Below are positions 1 to 5,084 of a DNA stretch of 6,396 nt, piece by piece (positions within the stretch are counted from its first letter, which is position 1; every line of letters starts with the position of its first letter). Source of the DNA: Akkermansiaceae bacterium (GTDB lineage: Bacteria > Verrucomicrobiota > Verrucomicrobiia > Verrucomicrobiales > Akkermansiaceae). The DNA lies in the NCBI GenBank assembly GCA_011524615.1, contig WTJZ01000172.1, forward strand, positions 6,658 to 13,053, read 5' to 3'. A model generated the notes under the pieces. It made no database searches and had not been told where the DNA came from. It saw only the letters and a program-made list of their open reading frames with translations. Both the position numbers and the translations under genes were made by a program.

Positions 1-135
1 TGTTTTTACGTTAATTGGGTTACAAAGGAGTTGCTCCCCGTGCACAGGTTCTCCCAGGACTTTTAACTTTAACCTTTCCAACTTTAAACTTTCTTAAGGT
101 TTGTTAAATAAATTTTGATTTTTTGAGAAATGCAC

Positions 136-164
136 TTGACTCGAGTTTAGATGTTGGGTATTTC
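136..164 (+). promoter_or_regulatory. Candidate sigma-70-type promoter of rpmB
   Basis: TTGACT (136-141) matches the -35 consensus at five of six bases and is followed after exactly 17 bases by TATTTC (159-164), a weak -10 element. It would start transcription near 171, leaving a leader of about 26 bases before the rpmB ATG at 197. No Shine-Dalgarno sequence is visible in that leader. The spacing and the -35 are good; the -10 is the weak point. Confidence 0.4.
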
Positions 165-196
165 TCATCTCCCAAAATTTTCCCGATTATCACATT

Positions 197-460
197 ATGG
201 CTAAAGTATGTTCAATTAGAGGTTCAAGAGTTCGCGTAGGTCGTAAGATCCACCGTTCAGGTCTTGCTAAGAAAAAAGGTGGTATCGGTCGTCACGTTAC
301 CAAGACTGTTAAGCGTAAAGTTACACCTAACCTTCAGTCAAAGCGTGTCTTCATTCCTGAAGAAGGCCGTTACGTACGAATCAAGGCAACAGCAAAAGCA
401 CTCAAGACAATCAACAAAAACGGTGCTAAAGCAACATTAGAAGCTGCGGGCCTTATCTAA
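197..460 (+). CDS. rpmB: 50S ribosomal protein bL28
   Basis: This 87-residue basic protein is bL28 of the large ribosomal subunit. The opening MAKVCSIRGSRVRVG, the conserved central segment TKTVKRKVTPNLQSKRVF (about residues 35-52) and the C-terminal part with RIKATAKALKTINKNG (about 62-77) follow the bL28 pattern of a short N-terminal strand, a PNLQ core and a KALKTI helix. There is a single cysteine (Cys5) and no CxxC pairs, so it is the zinc-independent form. Residues 24-34 (AKKKGGIGRHV) form the loop insertion seen in several non-proteobacterial bL28 proteins. No Shine-Dalgarno precedes the ATG. rpmG, a frequent neighbour, is absent; the gene seems monocistronic, with a promoter candidate just upstream and a terminator at 506-535. 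Confidence 0.95.
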   Translation: MAKVCSIRGSRVRVGRKIHRSGLAKKKGGIGRHVTKTVKRKVTPNLQSKRVFIPEEGRYVRIKATAKALKTINKNGAKATLEAAGLI

Positions 461-505
461 TCATTTTATATTGGTGCATGCGAGTGCACTGGTTTCATGA
501 CAATG

Positions 506-535
506 AAGCTCCTACCGTGAGGTTGGAGCTTTTTT
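506..535 (+). terminator. Intrinsic terminator of rpmB
   Basis: The arms 506-516 and 521-531 form an 11-position stem with one T-T mismatch closed by a GTGA loop, and the hairpin runs into six consecutive T residues (530-535). It lies 46 bases after the rpmB stop and 48 bases before the dinG ATG, separating the two genes. Since no convincing promoter is visible between 536 and 582, some read-through into dinG is possible. Confidence 0.85.
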
Positions 536-582
536 GTTAACTAGAGGGTTGTCAGTGGGCTGGGAGTAGCACAAGGTGAGTT

Positions 583-2622
583 ATGATCGGAATTGCTGAT
601 GGCTCAGGGGCATATGTAGACCTCATCGATGGTACGTTTTCTGCCTTTGCGGAGGGAGGGATCTTATCTAAGTCTAAGCAGTTTCAGTACCGACCGCAGC
701 AGCAGGCGTTAGCAACTGAGATCTCTAAGACCCTAGTTAATCAACAGTCTCTTGTAGCTGAGGCTGGTACAGGAGTAGGCAAGAGTTTAGCCTATCTCAT
801 CCCCTCGATTAAGTATGCGATGGAGTCAGGGAAGAAGTGTCTCTTGAGTACTCATACCATTAATCTCCAGGAGCAGTTGTTGCATAAGGATCTCCCGTTA
901 GCGGCTCGCCTGCTAGGGCAGCCGATTTCATACACATTGCTCAAGGGGCGGCAGAACTACCTTTGCCCGCTACGGCTCAAGCGCGCCCTGCAGGGGAAGG
1001 GCGATATCTTTACCTCCACAGAGGTGGCCGAGCTGAAGCGTATCTACGATTGGTCACTGGAGACTGAGGACGGGACGCTGTCCGACTTGGACTTTAAGCC
1101 TAGTTATAAGGTGTGGAGTCAGGTCTGTAGTGAGCCTGATCTCTGTACTCAGCGCCGCTGTGGACCAACGGGGAAGTGCCACTACCAGGAGGCGCGCAAG
1201 CGCGCGAATGATGCGCAGGTGGTGATCTTGAACCACAACCTATTCTTCTCGCTTTTAGATCTGAATCAGGCAGAGGACAGTGAGGGGTATCTCTTTCAGC
1301 GCGACTTTATCGTCTTTGATGAGGCTCACACCTTGGAGAACGTGGCCGCTAAGCAACTGGGGCTACGCGTCAGTGCGGCCGGTGCTAAGATGGAGCTGAA
1401 TAAGATCTATAACCCGAGGACGCGTAAGGGAATCCTGAAGTCCGCAGAGCGGTTAGATATCGCAGAATCTGTGGAAAAGGTAGGGGATCTCACCGGTGAG
1501 TTCTTCGATAATGTCATGCAAGCCCTCTTCCCTAACGGGGAGCATCTCAATCCGCAGGGGCAGCGTCCGCCCAATGAGATCCGAGTCCACCAAGCGGATC
1601 TCGTGCCCAACACTCTCACCGCTCCGATCCAGAAGCTTCGTCTAGAGTTATCGGAAATCTCAGAGAACTCGGAGAATGAGATGCTACAAGCTGAGGTGAA
1701 TGATGCCGTCCGTCGTCTAGGGGAGATCTCGGACGGGGTCGCTCAGTTTCTCAATATGGAGGACGAGGAGGCCGTCTACTGGGCGGAGCTGAGTCGGGGG
1801 GAGTTTACTTCTGTTACCTTGCGCTCTGCACCCGTGAATGTCGCCGCTCGACTGCGACATGCGCTCTTCTCTGGTGGGCGTACCGCGATCATGACCAGTG
1901 CGACGCTCTCAGTATCTGGTGGGAGCGTGGATTACTTTAAGCGACGCGTCGGTGCCGAGCATGCAGGTGAACTCGTCGTGGGGAGCCCGTTTAATCTCGC
2001 AGCACAGATGGAGACGTACGTGGCAGGGGGGATGCCCGAGCCGCGCAGTCCGCAGTATCAGGCCGAGATGACCGAGTGGATTTGTAGCTTCCTGCAGTAT
2101 TGTGGTGGTCGCGCCTTTGTGTTGTTTACCAGTTATCGAGATATGATGTCTGTCTCCGAGCAGGTGCAGCGGATCTGTACTCTTAATGGATGGGAGTGCT
2201 TCGTCCAGGGGGCCGGGAGCTCCCGCCAAGTCATGTTACAGGGGTTCCGAAATGCCGAGAATGGCGTCTTACTCGGGACTGATAGCTTCTGGACAGGGGT
2301 TGATGTGCCTGGCGAGGCTCTCAGTAATGTCATCATCGCTCGTCTCCCCTTTGAGGTGCCGAGTCACCCTGTGATCCAAGCGCGACTAGAGGATATCCAG
2401 AGCGGAGGTGGAAACTCGTTTATGGATTACTCGCTGCCGGAGGCGGTCCTTAAGTTTCGTCAAGGGGTCGGTCGTCTCATTCGCTCCGAGAATGATCGAG
2501 GCAAGGTGCTTATTCTTGATAGCCGAGTAGTGAGTAAGAAGTATGGTGAGACCTTTTTACAGTGCCTGAGTCCTTCTCCCGTGAAGCATCTGCGTTCTAT
2601 CCGAGATCTCGGGCGGCGATAG
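583..2622 (+). CDS. DinG/YoaA-type Fe-S ATP-dependent DNA helicase
   Basis: This is a 679-residue superfamily 2 helicase of the XPD/DinG group; such enzymes unwind DNA 5' to 3' in repair and in resolving R-loops or damaged replication intermediates. Walker A is AGTGVGKS (61-68), the DEAH box is residues 246-249, motif III is TSATL (438-442), motif V is GTDSFWTGVDVPG (565-577), and motif VI is QGVGRLIR (627-634). Cys128 plus Cys188-x4-Cys193-x5-Cys199 reproduces the spacing of the 4Fe-4S ligands in E. coli DinG; Cys182 is an extra cysteine. There is no N-terminal exonuclease domain, unlike the DinG of many Firmicutes. The length lies between E. coli YoaA and DinG, so I cannot choose between the two names. 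An AAGGTGAG ribosome-binding sequence just before 583 supports the chosen ATG. The gene ends at the bidirectional terminator 2667-2706. Confidence 0.93.
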   Translation: MIGIADGSGAYVDLIDGTFSAFAEGGILSKSKQFQYRPQQQALATEISKTLVNQQSLVAEAGTGVGKSLAYLIPSIKYAMESGKKCLLSTHTINLQEQLLHKDLPLAARLLGQPISYTLLKGRQNYLCPLRLKRALQGKGDIFTSTEVAELKRIYDWSLETEDGTLSDLDFKPSYKVWSQVCSEPDLCTQRRCGPTGKCHYQEARKRANDAQVVILNHNLFFSLLDLNQAEDSEGYLFQRDFIVFDEAHTLENVAAKQLGLRVSAAGAKMELNKIYNPRTRKGILKSAERLDIAESVEKVGDLTGEFFDNVMQALFPNGEHLNPQGQRPPNEIRVHQADLVPNTLTAPIQKLRLELSEISENSENEMLQAEVNDAVRRLGEISDGVAQFLNMEDEEAVYWAELSRGEFTSVTLRSAPVNVAARLRHALFSGGRTAIMTSATLSVSGGSVDYFKRRVGAEHAGELVVGSPFNLAAQMETYVAGGMPEPRSPQYQAEMTEWICSFLQYCGGRAFVLFTSYRDMMSVSEQVQRICTLNGWECFVQGAGSSRQVMLQGFRNAENGVLLGTDSFWTGVDVPGEALSNVIIARLPFEVPSHPVIQARLEDIQSGGGNSFMDYSLPEAVLKFRQGVGRLIRSENDRGKVLILDSRVVSKKYGETFLQCLSPSPVKHLRSIRDLGRR

Positions 2623-2666
2623 AGGCCGCTCATCTTGCCAATTTCTCTCTTGCGGTATAGAGTGAT

Positions 2667-2706
2667 AAAAAAAGCACTGCTTCCCTGATGGAGGCAGTGC
2701 TCTTTT
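2667..2706. terminator. Bidirectional terminator between convergent genes
   Basis: The arms 2673-2684 and 2690-2701 pair over 12 positions (one G-T wobble; the outer eight, AGCACTGC/GCAGTGCT, are perfect) around a five-base CTGAT loop. On the + strand the stem is followed by TCTTTT (2701-2706), serving the helicase gene that ends at 2622. On the - strand the A-run 2667-2673 becomes a T7 tract, serving the gene that ends at 2833. One hairpin thus closes both transcription units. Confidence 0.88.
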
Positions 2707-2832
2707 ACATAAATGAAACACAACACAAACAATGTTACCTAGAGAGCGTGATGTTAGGACGTTTTTGTGTATCAATATGCTTTTTTCTTACTCTTTTAGT
2801 AGCGGATAGGAGCTGTGAAATAGTGATAAACG

Positions 2833-3288
2833 CTAGTGTGAGCCAGTTGTCTTAGAGTAAGGGTTGTTCTCTAAGAATTCAGAGAGGTGGTGTAGTCGGT
2901 GGGTGTTGGCTTCACTGTGGATATAGTTCCAGGCTTGCAGGAATGCGGGTAAGGCAAGATTTGCGTGGATGCCTCGCGCCCATATTGCCCAAGTTGACTT
3001 TGAAATCTTACCCTGCTTTTGGAGGAAGATCTGGGAGTTGCACAGGTGGAAGTACTCATGGAATGTCCCTAGGTTCTGTTGAATCTCTTCTGGTGGGAGT
3101 TCGTGACCGAGGAAGACGTGTACAGGAAGGCTTGCGCAGATTTCGCGGTAATCACGGCGGAATTGGTCTTCGAATTCTGTCTTGGCTAGTTTCTCCGACT
3201 GCCATAGTTGGACGACCGCTATAATGACACCAATGGCGGTGGCAGTAGAGGCAATAGCGGTAATGATGTCGATAGGTGTGATAGTCAT
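2833..3288 (-). CDS. Single-TM protein of unknown function
   Basis: This 151-residue protein has one N-terminal hydrophobic segment (about residues 8-29, IITAIASTATAIGVIIAVVQLW) followed at once by a charged stretch, SEKLAKTEFEDQFRRDYREI (31-50). Lysines and arginines directly after the helix predict that the C-terminal domain is cytoplasmic. The body contains LPVHVFLGHELP (54-65), HEYFHLCNSQIFLQKQGKIS (77-96), TWAIWARGI (99-107) and PAFLQAW (114-120). This order (short TM, YREI, a 'YFxLCNxQxFL' helix, then 'TWxxWxxGI') resembles a widespread family of uncharacterised bacterial membrane-tethered proteins that I recognise by pattern but cannot name. Its ATG overlaps the TGA of the preceding ClpP-like gene (ATGA, 3285-3288), and no Shine-Dalgarno is seen, which suggests coupled translation. 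No function is assigned. Confidence 0.82.
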   Translation of the reverse strand: MTITPIDIITAIASTATAIGVIIAVVQLWQSEKLAKTEFEDQFRRDYREICASLPVHVFLGHELPPEEIQQNLGTFHEYFHLCNSQIFLQKQGKISKSTWAIWARGIHANLALPAFLQAWNYIHSEANTHRLHHLSEFLENNPYSKTTGSH

Positions 3289-3932
3289 TTAGTGGAGTGT
3301 ACGGAGGATTGGATACGGTCGATGACTTTGTTTTGCAGCGCTTCTTGAGCATTCATATCGTAGAATTCATCTGAAGTGTCGAGAATCCAGTCCTCGGGGA
3401 TCTCTGAATACGTACGCCAGAATGATTGATAGCGATCCATGTTATGCTGTAACTCATCATCTGTAAGGCTATGGTAGGAGATGATACTATGAGGGTAGGC
3501 TACTCTCTCGCCTGTCGCGGCGGTGAGTAGCATGGCACCTGCGGAGCAAACGTCACCCATCGCGTGGATATGAACAGGGCTGTTGATGGAGTGCATGACG
3601 TCAATGACGGCGAAGATATCGCCTTCCCAGCCGCCATCCGAACGTAGATAGAGATCAATAGGTTTCCCTGGTGCTAGTTGCTCCAGAGTGAGCAGTTGAC
3701 TGATGAGACGGTGACAGAGCTTGGCGTTGACACAAGTAGTGCTGATGATGCGTCTCTGTTCCAGGTGGCCTTTTTCTAGAACTGATGATTCAGAGAGAAA
3801 GGCTCCATCCGCAATAAGGGCATCGCTCCAGTCTGCAGGGTTCATCGTACTCGGTGGTGTAGCAGGACGGTAAACTGTGTAGGTGAGTAAAGCCAGAAAT
3901 GCGATAATGGTGACGATGAGATAATGACGCAT
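3285..3932 (-). CDS. Membrane-anchored ClpP-like serine protease homologue
   Basis: A 215-residue protein with an N-terminal hydrophobic segment (residues 4-20) and then a ClpP/crotonase-fold domain. LYLRSDGGWEGDIFAVIDVM (94-113) matches the ClpP 'INSPGG...' segment with the Gly-Gly at 100-101. GDVCSAGAMLL (126-136) matches the nucleophile turn, with Ser130 as the expected catalytic serine, and ISYHSL (151-156) supplies His154. The third acid would lie in LDTSDEFYDMNAQEAL (184-199), most likely Asp188, in the region equivalent to the ClpP 'RDxFLSAxEA' stretch. The triad therefore looks intact. No clear signal-peptidase site follows the helix, so I infer an N-in anchor with the domain outside the cytoplasm, like the predicted periplasmic ClpP-related proteins (COG3904 type). 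That location would keep it from cytoplasmic Clp ATPases. It overlaps the downstream TM gene by four bases. No Shine-Dalgarno is visible. Protease activity is inferred. Confidence 0.82.
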   Translation of the reverse strand: MRHYLIVTIIAFLALLTYTVYRPATPPSTMNPADWSDALIADGAFLSESSVLEKGHLEQRRIISTTCVNAKLCHRLISQLLTLEQLAPGKPIDLYLRSDGGWEGDIFAVIDVMHSINSPVHIHAMGDVCSAGAMLLTAATGERVAYPHSIISYHSLTDDELQHNMDRYQSFWRTYSEIPEDWILDTSDEFYDMNAQEALQNKVIDRIQSSVHSTK

Positions 3933-3978
3933 GAGACAACTCTGCTTGCTTGTGACTCAATAATGCAAGAGTTATTTG

Positions 3979-3993
3979 TTAGAATTATTCTAA
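3979..3993. promoter_or_regulatory. Perfect 7-1-7 palindrome, candidate Fur/PerR-family operator
   Basis: TTAGAAT (3979-3985) and ATTCTAA (3987-3993) are perfect inverted repeats around a single central base. The 7-1-7 geometry is that of Fur-superfamily boxes; the Bacillus PerR box TTATAATnATTATAA differs from it at only one symmetric position per arm. The palindrome sits 47 bases upstream of the ClpP-like ATG and 14 bases past the acpH stop, inside the only spacer between the two genes. It has no following T-run on either strand, so it does not look like a terminator. Regulator identity is inference. Confidence 0.45.
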
Positions 3994-4007
3994 GGTGATG
4001 TCAGAGT

Positions 4008-4589
4008 CTATCCTTTATATTTGGTAATCGCATCAGAGAGGAGTTCTTGGCAGAGGGATTCGAACAGGGGGTAATGTTGAACTAAGTTTTCCGAGGAGTG
4101 TGCGATTGGGTGGAAACCTTTACGCCTTTTACTCAGGCCTGTTAGGCTACGTTCGAGTCCTGATGGAGTAAGGTATCGAGAGAACCAGTCATCTTCGCAC
4201 ATCCATGTAGCGACGTTACGTGCTTGTTCAGGAAAGTATTCCCAATAGGCTTGCAGGTCAGTGTAGATCTCTTGGCGGAAGTCGGAGAGGGAGAGGGTAG
4301 GTGAGTAGTGGGCCCAGTCTCTCGCTAGAAAGTGATCGGTAAACATGTCTAGAATGATTCCTGAGAATCTCCGCCTTTTGGTAGGGAGTAGTAATTTACC
4401 TTCTCGAAAGCAGGGGTGAGTATCAGTGTAGGCATCAATAGCCCGGTGCATGATGATACCGTCGACTAATTCATCCGGGAGGGTCGCACGCATACTATCG
4501 GGAGTGCCGGAGATGAAGTCTCCCAAGAAGTTCCCCGCTCTGGATGCAGCCGTCGTATCTGCGAGGTAGAAGTGGGCTAAGAAGTTCAT
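4008..4589 (-). CDS. acpH: Acyl carrier protein phosphodiesterase (DUF479 family)
   Basis: AcpH removes the 4'-phosphopantetheine group from holo-acyl carrier protein, giving apo-ACP, and so takes part in prosthetic-group turnover in the cytoplasm. Starting at 4589 the protein is 193 residues, the length I recall for E. coli AcpH, and begins MNFLAHFYLA as that family does. Other matching segments are GNFLGDF (19-25), with the family aspartate at 24; MHRAIDAYTD (47-56); and LDMFTDHFLARDW (80-92), the conserved Asp/His motifs of an HD-like metal site. The reading frame is open up to 4679, but those 30 extra codons run through the neighbouring terminator and the end of the upstream gene, so the internal ATG is preferred. 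No Shine-Dalgarno is seen. The start lies 15 bases past the T-tract of that terminator, so its promoter is unclear. Confidence 0.9.
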   Translation of the reverse strand: MNFLAHFYLADTTAASRAGNFLGDFISGTPDSMRATLPDELVDGIIMHRAIDAYTDTHPCFREGKLLLPTKRRRFSGIILDMFTDHFLARDWAHYSPTLSLSDFRQEIYTDLQAYWEYFPEQARNVATWMCEDDWFSRYLTPSGLERSLTGLSKRRKGFHPIAHSSENLVQHYPLFESLCQELLSDAITKYKG

Positions 4590-4604
4590 GGCAGAATGAT
4601 GAAT

Positions 4605-4633
4605 AAAAAAAGCGAGTTGTGAAACTCGCTTTT
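4605..4633 (-). terminator. Intrinsic terminator of the Cys-rich protein gene
   Basis: Perfect arms 4611-4618 (AGCGAGTT) and 4623-4630 (AACTCGCT) flank a four-base loop; A/T pairs can extend the stem to 4608-4633. Read on the - strand the hairpin is followed by seven T residues (4611-4605). It lies 24 bases after the stop of the Cys-rich gene and immediately before the acpH start. The opposite orientation has only three or four T residues and is unlikely to matter. Confidence 0.87.
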
Positions 4634-4657
4634 GATAGAATGAGGTGATTGCGAGAA

Positions 4658-4885
4658 TTATGCTTCTTTCTTGTCGCACTTCTCAGAGCAGCCACATGCT
4701 TTCTTTTTAGGAGCATCACACTCCTTCTTGTCGCAATCCTTATCACATTCTTTCTTATCTGCGTCCTTCTTTGGACCACATGATCCACAGTGCATTACTG
4801 AGACGTCGGTAGAAGTAGTTACAGGAGTGAGAGCAGCTGTGCTAAATGCTGCTGATGCGAGGAGGCCTAGGATGATGAATTTCAT
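4658..4885 (-). CDS. Small exported cysteine/lysine-rich protein, function unknown
   Basis: A 75-residue protein with a typical Sec signal peptide: MKF followed by a hydrophobic core (4-14) and STA-A around residues 15-18 as the probable cleavage site. The mature part of about 57 residues holds eight cysteines (33, 36, 47, 51, 56, 64, 66, 70), thirteen lysines and twelve acidic residues. It has a CGSCG motif at 33-37 and three copies of DKKE (43-46, 52-55, 71-74), two of them within DKKECD. No aromatic residue occurs after the signal, so it has no ordinary hydrophobic core. Cysteine-rich low-complexity export proteins often bind metals, and some belong to modified-peptide (bufferin-like) families, but no known family motif is certain here. 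It has its own promoter candidate and terminator, so it appears to be monocistronic. No clear Shine-Dalgarno is present. Real-gene status rests on the signal peptide plus the regulatory frame. Confidence 0.78.
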   Translation of the reverse strand: MKFIILGLLASAAFSTAALTPVTTSTDVSVMHCGSCGPKKDADKKECDKDCDKKECDAPKKKACGCSEKCDKKEA

Positions 4886-4912
4886 ATCAGTTGTTGAGGG
4901 TTGTTCAGTTTT

Positions 4913-4929
4913 AATCTCCCTATGAGATT
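4913..4929. repeat. Inverted repeat in leader of the Cys-rich gene
   Basis: AATCTC (4913-4918) and GAGATT (4924-4929) are perfect six-base inverted repeats with a five-base spacer. If transcription starts near 4938, the repeat covers about +10 to +26 of the untranslated leader and could be a small RNA stem-loop or an operator. A repeat this short can arise by chance. Confidence 0.3.
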
Positions 4930-4944
4930 TACCTATATGAGGGT

Positions 4945-4973
4945 AATATAAGACGCTTATTCCAAAAAATCAA
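4945..4973 (-). promoter_or_regulatory. Candidate sigma-70-type promoter of the Cys-rich gene
   Basis: On the - strand, TTGATT (4973-4968) is followed after exactly 17 bases by TATATT (4950-4945). Both hexamers are near consensus. The predicted transcription start is around 4938, giving a leader of about 53 bases before the ATG at 4885. It lies after the clpC terminator, so the Cys-rich gene appears to be expressed independently of clpC. Confidence 0.5.
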
Positions 4974-5044
4974 ATTAGCATTCCTCATTTAACAAAGGAG
5001 CAGGGCGAATAGTCGTGTAGAGGACTGGGTTGATAACGAGGTAT

Positions 5045-5071
5045 AAAAAAAGGCCACGGTTGTGGCCTTTT
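5045..5071 (-). terminator. Intrinsic terminator of clpC
   Basis: GGCCAC (5052-5057) and GTGGCC (5062-5067) pair perfectly around a GGTT loop, and flanking A/T bases extend the stem to 5048-5071. On the - strand the hairpin runs into seven T residues (5051-5045). It starts 14 bases after the clpC stop codon. Confidence 0.9.
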
Positions 5072-5084
5072 GGTGGAGCGTCTA

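Noticed and set aside
40..66. Eight-codon GTG open frame preceded by AAAGGAG (24-30), possible leader peptide for rpmB
   Set aside because: Too short to separate from chance, no run of regulatory codons, no terminator/antiterminator pair between it and rpmB, and the likely rpmB promoter lies downstream of it.
474..489. GTGCA/TGCAC inverted repeat just after rpmB
   Set aside because: Five-base arms only, no T-tract, and a much stronger terminator follows at 506-535.
1909..2336. Overlapping - strand frames within the helicase gene
   Set aside because: They lie opposite conserved helicase motifs, have no promoter or ribosome-binding site, and give no recognisable protein.
4671..4925. 84-codon + strand frame opposite the Cys-rich gene
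   Set aside because: Low-complexity Ser/Phe/His translation that mirrors the Lys/Cys codons on the other strand; the - strand frame has a signal peptide, promoter and terminator.
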